From Chloroflexota bacterium (GTDB taxonomy: Bacteria; Chloroflexota; Anaerolineae; Promineifilales; Promineifilaceae), in the NCBI GenBank assembly GCA_020629055.1, contig JAHDEB010000015.1, positions 1 through 38,609 of the forward strand: 38,609 nt of DNA, given 5' to 3'. Position numbers and translations under genes: made by a program. Shown in pieces: positions 1 through 7,912 of this stretch (the first letter of the stretch is position 1; each line of letters begins with the position of its first letter). The notes under the pieces were generated by a model. That model saw nothing but the letters and a program-made list of their open reading frames with translations, made no database searches and was not told the origin of the DNA.

Positions 1-63
1 ACTTGTTTCTGCCCTCTGACAGGGATCGAAAAGAACTTCGAGTTCACGTTATTACTCAAAAGT

Positions 64-1731
64 TTAGTTTCGCCTCGCCCGCTCAATAATCGCATCAAAA
101 TCAACAGTTGATGGCAAACCCCCATATGCGCCGGACCAACGGGGGGCCAAACGAGAGGCGCAAAAGGCGTCTGAAACGGCCGACGGTGCATGTTGTACCA
201 GCAACGCACCCTGTAGCGTGATGGCGATCTGCTCTGTCAGCGCCCTGGCCCGTAGCTCTAGGTTTTCTCGATTGTGAAGTTCACTTTCTAAATAGTTGAT
301 CGCCCCATCGAGCAACCCGTTTGCACCTTTCGCAAGTGAAAGCTCAGCCATCAAGGCGGGGATCGCATTGGGCGTCCGATGCATGGCGCGTAAAACATCT
401 AAGCACATCACATTGCCAGACCCTTCCCAAATGCTATTAAGCGGGGCTTCACGATAAAGGCGAGGCATGATCGACTCTTCGATATAGCCAGGGCCGCCGT
501 GACATTCAAGCGATTCAGCCACATGTCCGGCGGTCCGTTTACAGTTCCAATATTTGGCAACGGCGGTGCCTATGCGGGCAAATGCGGCGGCATCTTCATT
601 CGTGTCAGCCTCGTCAAGCGCCCGAGCCACCCGCATCGAAAGCGCCAATGCCGCTTCTACTTCAACCGCTAAATCAGCCAGCACATTTTGCATCAGCGGT
701 TGTTCAATCAACGCTTTGCCAAACGCATGGCGGTGCTGGGTGTGGTGCAACGCTTGGACCAATCCTTGGCGCATCATCCCGGCCGAACTGACAGCACAAT
801 ACAGTCGATTGCCCGCCACCATGTCGATAATCGTCCGGATGCCGCGCCCTTCATCCCCCACCATGATTCCCCATGCATCGTGCAGCTCAATCTCGGTTGA
901 TGCGTTTGAGCGGTTGCCCAGCTTGTCTTTGATCTTTTCTAAAAACATCCCGTTCCGCAAGCCATCCGGCCGCCAACGGGGGACCAAAAAGCAGGACAAG
1001 CCTCCTTCGGAGTAGGCCAACGTCAAAAACGCATCACACATGGGTGCCGAACAGAAATATTTATGGCCTGACAGCAGATATTCGGTGCCGATGCCCCTGC
1101 TCGCACCGGCCGGGGTTGCCTGGGTCGTATTGGCCCGCACGTCCGAGCCACCCTGCTTTTCGGTCATAAACATGCCGATGGTCGAGCCATGCTTCTCCGC
1201 GGCCGGAATATCTCGCTGGTCGTATGTGGTTGAAAGCAATCGGGGAATCCACTCATCAGCAACGGCCGGGGTCGTTTGCAACGAAGGAAACGAGGAGTAG
1301 AGCATCGCCATCGGGCACATAACACCCCCTTCGACCTGATTAAATTGATAGATGAGAGCGGCGTTCCCGACATGTCCCCCTTTGCCCAGGTTATTCCAAG
1401 CGAAGTTCCCGACCTGATGTTTGATCGCCAGTGACATGAGGTCATGATAAGTGGGGTGAAAAATCGCCTGATTGACCCGCATCCCATACCGATCATACGC
1501 TCTAAGCTCTGGGGGAAACCGATTGGCCTGATCCGCCTTGTCGAACGTTTCGGCCGACCCGGCCGCTTTACCCAGCGCCGCCATATCGGCTTCAGCCCAG
1601 CCAGCCCCCTCACGACGAACAGACTCTTGCAGAGCCACATCATCTTGCCATAAATCTTGGTCCCCCATGTGTGGGGGCATATTGATCACATCGTGGGTGG
1701 GCAGCTGTGCCAACGGTTTTTGTGGGGTCAT
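64..1731 (-). CDS. AidB-like acyl-CoA dehydrogenase
   Basis: A 555-residue flavoprotein of the acyl-CoA dehydrogenase superfamily, closest in style to E. coli AidB (541 residues), the alkylation-response member related to isovaleryl-CoA dehydrogenases. Seen: MTEKQGGSDVR at residues 189-199 (FAD/substrate-site segment of AidB-type proteins), CHGGPGYIEE at 410-419 and REAPLNSIWEGSGN at 427-440, the most recognisable AidB signature. AAGGAG lies 6 bases before the ATG, supporting the start. The gene diverges from the IclR regulator across a 175-bp gap, so it may be an IclR target. Family members bind FAD; AidB binds DNA, but nothing here separates a DNA-protection role from acyl-CoA oxidation. 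The neighbouring catabolic operon makes an acyl-CoA dehydrogenase role plausible. Family sure, substrate unknown. Confidence 0.9.
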   Translation of the reverse strand: MTPQKPLAQLPTHDVINMPPHMGDQDLWQDDVALQESVRREGAGWAEADMAALGKAAGSAETFDKADQANRFPPELRAYDRYGMRVNQAIFHPTYHDLMSLAIKHQVGNFAWNNLGKGGHVGNAALIYQFNQVEGGVMCPMAMLYSSFPSLQTTPAVADEWIPRLLSTTYDQRDIPAAEKHGSTIGMFMTEKQGGSDVRANTTQATPAGASRGIGTEYLLSGHKYFCSAPMCDAFLTLAYSEGGLSCFLVPRWRPDGLRNGMFLEKIKDKLGNRSNASTEIELHDAWGIMVGDEGRGIRTIIDMVAGNRLYCAVSSAGMMRQGLVQALHHTQHRHAFGKALIEQPLMQNVLADLAVEVEAALALSMRVARALDEADTNEDAAAFARIGTAVAKYWNCKRTAGHVAESLECHGGPGYIEESIMPRLYREAPLNSIWEGSGNVMCLDVLRAMHRTPNAIPALMAELSLAKGANGLLDGAINYLESELHNRENLELRARALTEQIAITLQGALLVQHAPSAVSDAFCASRLAPRWSGAYGGLPSTVDFDAIIERARRN

Positions 1732-1825
1732 TCAAAACTCCTTGTGGTTGAGATAACGGGAAAACTTTCTGAATTCTACTCCAGACAATTGAAAAGCAAA
1801 GCGAGTAACAGTCGGTAGCAACGGT

Positions 1826-1898
1826 TTGACAATGGTTGCAATTTGACAAAATGTGCGTTAAGATTACGAAATTCGGACACATGTTCACAATGCGGACA
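1826..1898 (+). promoter_or_regulatory. Divergent promoter/operator region before the IclR gene
   Basis: Two TTGACA hexamers (1826-1831 and 1843-1848) are possible -35 boxes; the second has a weak TACGAA -10 sixteen bases on. CGGACA occurs twice, at 1874-1879 and 1893-1898 (19-bp period), flanking a palindromic ACATGT. This lies just before the IclR ATG at 1907, where no Shine-Dalgarno is seen. It is a reasonable place for IclR autoregulation and control of the divergent dehydrogenase, but the site is inferred by position only. Confidence 0.4.
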
Positions 1899-1906
1899 TA
1901 TTTATT

Positions 1907-2644
1907 ATGATTCAATCAGTTGACAGGGCATTTTCAGTTTTATTCGCCATCGCCTCATCCGGCGATAGTCTCAGCGTTGCTCAATTGGCGCGGGACATCG
2001 ACCTGCCCCGCACGACGGTGATTCGCTTGCTCAATACGATGCAAGAAATCGGAGTTATCGCCAAAAACGGCCAATCGGACCACTATCAGCTTGGCGAGAA
2101 AATACTCACTTTGCTGAATCATGCGGCCGGTGAAGAACAGCTCGAAGTGATGGTCCAAAATGCGATGCAACAGCTGTCGGCCGAAACCGGTGAAACGATT
2201 TATTACTGCGTCCCCTCTGGTGATGAAGTGCTCTACGTCTCCCAAATCAATGCCCGCCACGCCATTCAGATGGAAGATTGGACCGGTCGGACTGTGCCAC
2301 TCTACGGGACGGCGGTTGGCAAACTTCAGCTCGCCTTTAGCCCACCCGTTAAGCAAGAGGCATATCTGTCTCAACCGCTTGCACAATTTACCCCGCTCAC
2401 TCAAACCGATCCTGAAAAAATACGCTCAGAACTCGACACCATCCGCCGGAATAAATCGGCTTGGAATCGGAATGAATTTGAAGCGTCTGTCTTTGCCGTC
2501 GCCGCTCCAATCTTCACCAATGACCAAGAACTGATTGGCATGCTTGCCATCGGTGGCCCTGAATTCCGCCTCAAAGACAGCGGTGAGCGGTATGAAAATT
2601 TAATCAAATCGGCCGTTGAAAAGATAACGAGTCGATTGAAGTAG
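1907..2644 (+). CDS. IclR-family transcriptional regulator
   Basis: A 245-residue regulator of normal IclR length. The N-terminal winged helix-turn-helix (about residues 3-60, with SVDRAFSVLFAI and LARDIDLPRTTVIRLLNTM) is followed by the effector-binding domain (about 75-245, including TVPLYGTAVGKLQLAF and the late FAVAAPIF...GMLAIGG strands). IclR proteins usually control small-molecule catabolic operons and bind a pathway metabolite. Here it sits between the AidB-like dehydrogenase (divergent) and the aldolase/amidohydrolase operon (same strand, 92 bases downstream), so both are likely targets. No clear ribosome-binding site precedes the ATG, so leaderless translation is possible. The effector cannot be read from the sequence. 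Confidence 0.92.
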   Translation: MIQSVDRAFSVLFAIASSGDSLSVAQLARDIDLPRTTVIRLLNTMQEIGVIAKNGQSDHYQLGEKILTLLNHAAGEEQLEVMVQNAMQQLSAETGETIYYCVPSGDEVLYVSQINARHAIQMEDWTGRTVPLYGTAVGKLQLAFSPPVKQEAYLSQPLAQFTPLTQTDPEKIRSELDTIRRNKSAWNRNEFEASVFAVAAPIFTNDQELIGMLAIGGPEFRLKDSGERYENLIKSAVEKITSRLK

Positions 2645-2647
2645 GTG

Positions 2648-2703
2648 GTTGGTTAGTTGGATAGTTTGTGATTCTCGCTCAACCAACTAATTCACTAACC
2701 AAC
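2648..2703. repeat. Intergenic inverted repeat
   Basis: GTTGGTTAGT at 2648-2657 is a perfect complement of ACTAACCAAC at 2694-2703, and TTAGTTGG (2653-2660) can also pair with CCAACTAA (2683-2690). It is built from repeated GTTAGTTGG-type words, has no T-tract, and fills the gap between the IclR gene and the aldolase gene. It is one of several hairpins of this style in the window. Confidence 0.6.
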
Positions 2704-2736
2704 AAACAAACTTTCCCACTCAATTAGGAGAATCCC

Positions 2737-3471
2737 ATGAACGATCAAGAAAAACAAGCCCGAATCGACCTAGCGGCCGCACTTCGCTGGACCGCCCGCC
2801 TTAATTTGCATGAAGCGGTTGCCAACCACTACAGCGTGGTGATTGGTGACGAAAACCCACAGATTTTACTCAACCCGAAACTCAAACATTTTTCACGCGT
2901 CAAAGCGAGCGACATCGTTAAATTTGATCTCGATGCGACCGATGTGCTGAGTCGGCCGGATGCGCCCGACATTTCAGCGTGGTATTTGCACTCACATCTG
3001 CACAAACAGTTGCCACGTGCGAAGGTGATCTTTCATACCCACATGCCAGACACGCTGGCACTCGCCTGTATCAAAGATTTTGAGTTTATGATGCTCGATC
3101 AAAACGCCTGCCGTTTTTACGGCCGGATCGCCTATGATCGTGATTACAACGGCCTCGCTATCGATGACCAAGAAGGGGAACGTTGCGCTCAGCTTCTGGG
3201 GGATGGCAAGAGCATCCTGTTTATGGGCAACCATGGGGTGATGATTATCGGCGAGACGATCGCTGATGTGTTTGATGAGATGTACTACCTAGAAAAAGCG
3301 GCCGACACGCAGGTCAAAGTACTTGCCAGCGGCCGTGAACCGGCCATCATCCCTGACGACATCGCCGAGATGGCGTGTGAGCAGTGGCATGAATATCCAG
3401 GCTTCTCTAACTACCATTTCAACGAACTCAAAGCGATCCTCGATGAGGAAGAACCGGCTTATAAGAATTGA
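2737..3471 (+). CDS. Class II aldolase/adducin-family protein
   Basis: A 244-residue class II aldolase-fold protein. The metal-binding signature is present: HTH at residues 100-102 and the later NHG at 165-167, which supplies the third histidine in this family. Members are divalent-metal aldolases, epimerases (RpiB/AraD type) or decarboxylases such as 3,4-dihydroxyphthalate decarboxylase. The start is supported by TTAGGAG upstream of the ATG. It is the first gene of an operon with an amidohydrolase, a Rieske ferredoxin, a small protein and a PanB-like protein. That company suggests C-C bond cleavage or decarboxylation in a catabolic route (inference). Substrate unknown; it is not recognisable as a specific FucA, AraD or RhaD. 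Confidence 0.88.
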   Translation: MNDQEKQARIDLAAALRWTARLNLHEAVANHYSVVIGDENPQILLNPKLKHFSRVKASDIVKFDLDATDVLSRPDAPDISAWYLHSHLHKQLPRAKVIFHTHMPDTLALACIKDFEFMMLDQNACRFYGRIAYDRDYNGLAIDDQEGERCAQLLGDGKSILFMGNHGVMIIGETIADVFDEMYYLEKAADTQVKVLASGREPAIIPDDIAEMACEQWHEYPGFSNYHFNELKAILDEEEPAYKN

Positions 3472-3538
3472 CGATTTTAGATTTTCGATTGACGATTTGA
3501 CCGCACACTCCAATCGTCAATCTGAAATTCTAAATCAA
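3467..3538. repeat. Intergenic direct and inverted repeat
   Basis: ATTGACGATTT occurs at 3467-3477 and again at 3488-3498; the second copy pairs with AATCGTCAATC at 3512-3522 (11 bp). Outer words TTTTAGATTT and AAATTCTAAATC also pair imperfectly. The element starts at the aldolase stop codon and runs to just before the amidohydrolase start. No T-tract, so it is more a folded intergenic element than a normal terminator. Confidence 0.6.
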
Positions 3539-3545
3539 ATATCCC

Positions 3546-4685
3546 ATGTCTTCCAAACGCCAATCCCTCGAAGAGATGCTCGTCGTTGATGTTGATGTCC
3601 ATCTCCATGAAAAACCGGCCGAAATGGCCGCCTACATCGATAAACCCTATCGGCAATCGATGGAAATCGCCGGTAGCTTTCAAGATGATCGTTATCTAGC
3701 CCTCCCCGGTTTTGCCCCCGGCGATACCTTCTACTTCCCGATGTATCCTGGCGGCGGTGAAGCGGGTCGGGCCGTCTGGGGCATCCAGCAGATGCGGGAT
3801 GAACTCGACAAAATCGCCATCGACATCGGCATCTTATTCCCCGACCACCTGCTCAAACTGGCCGTGCATCCGGTCAAAGATTATGCGGCTGCTATCGCCC
3901 GAGCCTACAACGCTTGGATGGTGGACCGCTGGTGTTCGCGTGAAAAGGGGATTTTGGGGCTGATCATCGCCGCCAATCAAGACCCTGAAGATGCAGCCCG
4001 TGAAATCGAAAAGTATGCCAAAGAGCCGACCGTTGTCGGGGTCTATCTGCCGACGGCCGGGGTGCAGCCGCTGTGGGGAGATCGCAAATACGACCCGATT
4101 TTCCAAGCGGCCCAAGATGCGGATCTGCCGGTTTTGCTCCATAGCGTTACTGTAGTTCATCCGGTATTTCCTAGCCAGATCCAAGAGTATGAAACGGCCT
4201 TGGGGCAGCACTCCGTCTCTCATCTGTTTAACATGATGGCAAATATGGTCCGCATGGTCGAAACCGGTGTCCCTGTACGCTACCCTGATTTGCGGGTCGC
4301 TTTTACCGAAGCAGGTATCTCGTGGGTGCCGGGCATGCTCCATCGACTTGATAAAGAGTACCTTGAACTCCGGCGGGACATTCCGATGTTTAAGCAACGG
4401 CCGTCAAAGCACCTAGAAAAATATTACTATGCCACCCAGCCGATTGGAGAGCCGGAAAATCCGCAAGATATTGTCGATTTGATTCGGCTATACAACGGCT
4501 TTAAAACGACAATGTTTGCTTCTGACTGGCCCCATCACGACTTTGATCACCCGCGTGCTGTTTACAAGCTCCCATGGCCCAGCGAAGAGGTGCGGCGGGG
4601 TGTGATGGGTGAAAACGCGCTTGAGTTTTTCAAAATTGATCGAAATGGATATCGGCTCAACCTCAAGACAAAGGGGGGAGAATAG
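3546..4685 (+). CDS. COG2159-type metal-dependent amidohydrolase
   Basis: A 379-residue protein of the ACMSD/gamma-resorcylate decarboxylase branch of the amidohydrolase superfamily. Seen: the strand-1 HxH metal ligands (DVDVHLHEKP, His19 and His21), a strand-5 His at 199 in DLPVLLHSV, and the late Asp at 327 in FASDWPHHDFDHP. Family members cleave or decarboxylate aromatic or heteroaromatic acids with Zn or Mn. The next gene starts one base after this stop, and a Rieske ferredoxin beside this type of amidohydrolase is a pairing I recall from Actinobacteria and Chloroflexota. The start has no Shine-Dalgarno; Met11 at 3576, preceded by a GAAGAG, is an alternative. Specific reaction not assignable. 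Confidence 0.88.
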   Translation: MSSKRQSLEEMLVVDVDVHLHEKPAEMAAYIDKPYRQSMEIAGSFQDDRYLALPGFAPGDTFYFPMYPGGGEAGRAVWGIQQMRDELDKIAIDIGILFPDHLLKLAVHPVKDYAAAIARAYNAWMVDRWCSREKGILGLIIAANQDPEDAAREIEKYAKEPTVVGVYLPTAGVQPLWGDRKYDPIFQAAQDADLPVLLHSVTVVHPVFPSQIQEYETALGQHSVSHLFNMMANMVRMVETGVPVRYPDLRVAFTEAGISWVPGMLHRLDKEYLELRRDIPMFKQRPSKHLEKYYYATQPIGEPENPQDIVDLIRLYNGFKTTMFASDWPHHDFDHPRAVYKLPWPSEEVRRGVMGENALEFFKIDRNGYRLNLKTKGGE

Positions 4686-4686
4686 G

Positions 4687-5046
4687 ATGGGGAAAATTCA
4701 TCAGGTCGCCACGACGGCTGAACTTCCTGTTGGGGCCAAAATGGTGATCAACATCGGCAAACGCTCGATTGGGCTGTTTAACGTCAATGGCGCGTATCAT
4801 GCTTTGCCAAACCTGTGCCCCCATCAGATCGGCCCACTGTGCGAGGGAAATGTCTCTGGCACCACCGATGCTCGGGCTGAAACCGGCTGGAAGGTGGAGT
4901 GGGTCAATGAGGGGGAGATTGTCGCCTGTCCGTGGCACGGGATCGAATACCATATCCCGACCGGCCGCTGTTTGCCATTTCCAGAGATCAGCATCCGCAC
5001 CTACAAAGTTTGGGCGGAGGATGATGCTGTCTTTATTGAACTGTAG
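4687..5046 (+). CDS. Rieske [2Fe-2S] ferredoxin-like protein
   Basis: A 119-residue soluble Rieske protein. Cluster ligands are Cys44-x-His46 (LCPHQIGPLC) and Cys81-x-x-His84 (CPWHGIEYH). About 34 residues separate the two ligand pairs, roughly twice the 15-17 of ordinary Rieske ferredoxins; the extra stretch is around residues 52-78. The start at 4687 follows the amidohydrolase stop by one base and has a GGGGGAG ribosome site inside the preceding gene; upstream in-frame starts would overlap the amidohydrolase deeply. It should carry electrons to an oxygenase or reductase, but no oxygenase large subunit lies in this window, so the partner is elsewhere or the role is different. Confidence 0.88.
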   Translation: MGKIHQVATTAELPVGAKMVINIGKRSIGLFNVNGAYHALPNLCPHQIGPLCEGNVSGTTDARAETGWKVEWVNEGEIVACPWHGIEYHIPTGRCLPFPEISIRTYKVWAEDDAVFIEL

Positions 5047-5256
5047 ATGTCACATAAACCAGCTCAAGACCACTCGCTCACCCTCATCGAATCAGATGAT
5101 GAGATTATTGTTGCATGGGCTGATGACCCTGAAGATTGGGTCGCTCGCTTCAAAAAAGATGGAGCGTTTCCCGCCCGCTATTGGGCGAGCCGGATGCAAT
5201 CTTTGTACATAGAACAGAAACAATCACCCCACATTATTGATAGGATGATGGAATGA
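5047..5256 (+). CDS. Small conserved-looking operon protein (69 residues)
   Basis: The ATG directly follows the Rieske stop codon (TAG ATG) with no ribosome site of its own, so translation is probably coupled. The product is acidic at its N-terminus (about residues 8-29) and rich in Trp, Tyr and Arg in the middle (WADDPEDWVARF, ARYWASRMQSLY). No signal peptide or membrane segment. I do not recognise a domain. The tight placement between Rieske and PanB-like genes argues it is real and works with them, perhaps as a small subunit or partner protein. Confidence 0.65.
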   Translation: MSHKPAQDHSLTLIESDDEIIVAWADDPEDWVARFKKDGAFPARYWASRMQSLYIEQKQSPHIIDRMME

Positions 5257-5289
5257 GTTGTGGATTGCTTCTCACCGTATCATCCTATC
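5239..5289. repeat. Inverted repeat overlapping a gene end
   Basis: GATAGGATGAT at 5239-5249 is the exact complement of ATCATCCTATC at 5279-5289, an 11-bp stem with a 29-base loop. The left arm lies inside the 3' end of the 69-residue gene and the right arm 16 bases before the PanB-like ATG. No T-tract follows. Confidence 0.6.
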
Positions 5290-5305
5290 AACCAATCAAT
5301 TAAAC

Positions 5306-6148
5306 ATGAAACCAAAAAGAATTTATGATTTCGGCCGGAAACCGGCCAAGCGGAACTACACCGTTGCGGATCTAAAAGCATTGAAAGGGACCGGCAAAAA
5401 GCTCAGCATGAGCAATCCGGCCAACGCCACCGAACTGCGCGCCTGTATCGATGCGGGTATCGATCTGCTGGTGGTGTGGGACAGCCAGCTCGACGAGTGT
5501 CGCCAAATCGCCCCGCATCATTTTATGGGGATCGGGAGCACGTGGACCCAGTTTGGGACGGCTGATGAAATTCTGAGCCATGCGGTTGACCTGATGGGGC
5601 GAGGTGGCGACATGTACTACACCCTGCGTTCGTTTGACGTGATGGAAAAGCTCGCCAACGAAGGGATTCCGGTCCAGAGCCATATCGGCCTCATTCCAAC
5701 CTTTGCCCATTGGGCGGGTGGATTGCGAGCCTATGGGCGCACGGCCGATGAAGCGATGGAGATCTATCGGACGCTTAAACGGATGGAAGATGTTGGGGTA
5801 TTCGCCGTCGAAGCGGAATGCATCGCTGAAGAGGTGCTAGAAGCGGTCAACGATAAAACATCAATCGTCACCTTCTCGCTTGGCTCTGGCAAGGCGGGGG
5901 ATGCGATCATGTCGTTTGTGGCTGACATTTGTGGTGAGGAGAGTGAAGAAGAAAAACCGCCTAAACACGCCCATGCGTTTGGGAATCTCGCCCGATTACA
6001 TAAGCAAATGTACGAAGAGCGGGTCACAGCGATGAAGGCGTTTCATGATGAGGTTCGGGCTGAGAATTTCCCTTACTCCCAAACAAATATTTCGATGCAC
6101 CCGAACGAAAAAGAAAAGTTTTTAGAGGCGTTAGATAAAGCATCTTAG
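5306..6148 (+). CDS. PanB-like protein (ketopantoate hydroxymethyltransferase superfamily)
   Basis: A 280-residue protein with the TIM-barrel pattern of 3-methyl-2-oxobutanoate hydroxymethyltransferase (E. coli PanB is 264). Clear matches: AGIDLLVVWDSQLDE (PanB first metal-Asp strand), GIPVQSHIGLIPTFAHWAGGLRAYGRTADEA (PanB has GIPVMGHIGLTPQ...GG...QGRT), and VFAVEAEC (the catalytic-Glu strand). The strand between them that normally has the second metal Asp and the K-E pair is not recognisable, so activity may differ. It closes the aldolase/amidohydrolase/Rieske operon, away from pantothenate genes, which suggests a catabolic aldol or retro-aldol role (inference). A longer frame opens at 5258, but the ATG at 5306 fits the family N-terminus better. 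Confidence 0.78.
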   Translation: MKPKRIYDFGRKPAKRNYTVADLKALKGTGKKLSMSNPANATELRACIDAGIDLLVVWDSQLDECRQIAPHHFMGIGSTWTQFGTADEILSHAVDLMGRGGDMYYTLRSFDVMEKLANEGIPVQSHIGLIPTFAHWAGGLRAYGRTADEAMEIYRTLKRMEDVGVFAVEAECIAEEVLEAVNDKTSIVTFSLGSGKAGDAIMSFVADICGEESEEEKPPKHAHAFGNLARLHKQMYEERVTAMKAFHDEVRAENFPYSQTNISMHPNEKEKFLEALDKAS

Positions 6149-6163
6149 ATCATGGAGAGACTG

Positions 6164-6802
6164 TTATTTCTTGCCTCCAAGCTGAACGCCCAATTTCCCA
6201 TCCCACTGTCTATCCGCTACTGCATCGACCATGAACCTGGCGACATCGGCTCTGGGAATCGGCTGCATGAAAGTGGCGTTTTGTTTTTGGGTAGCGCGGT
6301 AACGGCCGTTGCCCGGCTTGTCTGTTAAGGCATAAGGGCGTACCAGCACAAACGGAACGGCCGTTTCCTCACGGATGCGCCTGTCCGCTTTTTCAAAATC
6401 AGCGATGGCCCCCTTCCCAGCGATTAGGGTCAGCATGAACTTAATCAGCCACGATGTGCCACCAAGCCCGACACTTGAAATCATGATACATCTGGGAGGG
6501 TGTGGCTGTTTGGCGGCCGCGGTCATGATGTTGTTGTAGGCGGTCTGCATGATGAGGCGTTTGCCCGTCCCCCCAAGGCAACTCACAACAACATCAACGT
6601 CGGCGACGGCTCGTTCGACATCGGCACTGTTCAGTGCATCCCCTTCAAGTATCTCGATCTTGTCAGCCACCGCTTGACTCAATTTCGCCCGGTTTCTGGC
6701 AAACGCCCGCACCTGATACCCCACCTGCAAGGCTTGCTCAACAAAATGGGTGCCGACTTTTCCCGTTGCCCCAAACACTACAATTTTTGTTTGCGGGTTC
6801 AT
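6164..6802 (-). CDS. NAD(P)-binding NmrA-like atypical short-chain dehydrogenase
   Basis: A 212-residue Rossmann protein with a glycine motif at the N-terminus (VVFGATGKVGTHF, about residues 8-20), then ALNSADVERAVADVDVVVSCLG, typical of the NmrA/atypical-SDR flavin-reductase group. Members are NADPH sensors or quinone/biliverdin-type reductases. It follows the DoxX-like gene by 5 bases and is surely co-transcribed with it. A DoxX-like membrane protein paired with an NmrA-like reductase is often part of a redox or electrophile response (general knowledge). Exact substrate not assignable. Confidence 0.88.
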   Translation of the reverse strand: MNPQTKIVVFGATGKVGTHFVEQALQVGYQVRAFARNRAKLSQAVADKIEILEGDALNSADVERAVADVDVVVSCLGGTGKRLIMQTAYNNIMTAAAKQPHPPRCIMISSVGLGGTSWLIKFMLTLIAGKGAIADFEKADRRIREETAVPFVLVRPYALTDKPGNGRYRATQKQNATFMQPIPRADVARFMVDAVADRQWDGKLGVQLGGKK

Positions 6803-6807
6803 TCGGT

Positions 6808-7164
6808 TTACCGTAGGAAGTAGAAAGCAATGGTTAAGATCATGACCACGATTGGGCCAGGATAGGCGGCCGATGGGGCTTTGGCGCGCATGAACATGAA
6901 TAGCTCTACAACTTTTAGCACAATCATTAATCCGACCGCATAGGGAACCAGTTGATCATTCACGCTACCCCGGTTGAACAGGCTGAATAAAATAACCCCG
7001 ATGACGCCCATTTCTAAGCCGCCAAAGGCACTCATGAACGGCCGTGATACACCGATCATGTTCATCCAATCAAGTGCCATTTTCTGTCCCACTATCTTGC
7101 CAATGCCAGCGACAATCTCCCATGCGACGAGCGCAATGCTCACAATCCAAAATAAAACAGTCAT
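6808..7164 (-). CDS. DoxX-like integral membrane protein
   Basis: A 118-residue protein with four hydrophobic segments (about 3-20, 45-62, 72-92 and 102-117). The pattern fits the DoxX-like family: an N-terminal helix followed by a G/K-rich loop (AGIGKIVGQKMALDWMNMIGV). AAGGAG sits at good spacing before the ATG. First gene of a two-gene operon with the NmrA-like reductase, 98 bases downstream of the Crp/Fnr regulator on the same strand, which may control it. DoxX-type proteins are linked to quinone/redox functions; the exact role is unknown. Confidence 0.78.
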   Translation of the reverse strand: MTVLFWIVSIALVAWEIVAGIGKIVGQKMALDWMNMIGVSRPFMSAFGGLEMGVIGVILFSLFNRGSVNDQLVPYAVGLMIVLKVVELFMFMRAKAPSAAYPGPIVVMILTIAFYFLR

Positions 7165-7262
7165 CTTTTTCTCCTTTTCTGATCGGCTTTCGGCCGAATT
7201 AAATGTGATAAAGATGATGCTAAAGCAGCAGGCGAATCATGTCATTAACAAATGTAAAGAGG

Positions 7263-7841
7263 TCAGACGATCAGCCCCATATCTCTACGGATGCGGCTCA
7301 ATGAGACGGGTGAAATACCCAGATAAGAAGCGATCATATGTTGTTTGATACGGTTCTCCAGATGGGAATACTGTTCGCGAAAATGAGTGTAGCGTTCCCG
7401 CCCTGTCAGGCTCATCAGCCGAATTTCTCGCTCGCTTTTTCCGGCCGATTCCAAGGTCGTTAAGTCAAGCAATATTTTGTTCCACCAAGCGGTCTCCCGA
7501 AACGGCTCAACCCATGCTCTGTAATCAACTTCCCACACTATCGAATCCTCAATCGCCTGCACAGAATAATGAGCCACTTCAAATGTCCTCATCGCATGGC
7601 ACTCGTAGATAAACCCATTTTCGGCCGTAAAGCCAAACGCACAATTATCTCCTTTTTCGGTACCATAGACGTTTTGAAATAGGCCACTTTCTACATACCC
7701 CAATCGATTGGTCTCAACTCCCTCTTCAATGAAATAGCTCCCTAAATTGATTTTGTTTCGTTTGGCAAGCATAACGAATCGCTCGATTTCGGCTTGGGGT
7801 AGATTGCCAATCGATTGTAACGCGATCCGCATTTGTCTCAT
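7263..7841 (-). CDS. Crp/Fnr-family transcriptional regulator
   Basis: A 192-residue regulator with an N-terminal cyclic-nucleotide-binding-type beta barrel (about 5-125; IEEGVETNRLGYVESGLFQNVYG) and a C-terminal helix-turn-helix (about 150-190; MIASYLGISPVSLSRIRRDMGL). The length and the late ISPVSLSRIR helix match the short Crp-like regulators common in Bacteroidetes. The canonical cAMP phosphate-binding cassette is not visible, so the ligand is unlikely to be cAMP. A consensus TATAAT ends 6 bases before the ATG with no Shine-Dalgarno, so the mRNA is probably leaderless. It likely controls the DoxX/NmrA pair just downstream. Confidence 0.88.
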   Translation of the reverse strand: MRQMRIALQSIGNLPQAEIERFVMLAKRNKINLGSYFIEEGVETNRLGYVESGLFQNVYGTEKGDNCAFGFTAENGFIYECHAMRTFEVAHYSVQAIEDSIVWEVDYRAWVEPFRETAWWNKILLDLTTLESAGKSEREIRLMSLTGRERYTHFREQYSHLENRIKQHMIASYLGISPVSLSRIRRDMGLIV

Positions 7842-7912
7842 GCCTGAATTATACGCAGTGGGTACCTTTTATCGTAATTCATTTTAAATCCTTAGATCGC
7901 TTCACAGCCATC

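Noticed and set aside
554-1015. Open frame on the plus strand across the AidB-like gene
   Set aside because: Antisense shadow of a well-supported coding region, with low-complexity Ser/Ala composition and no ribosome site.
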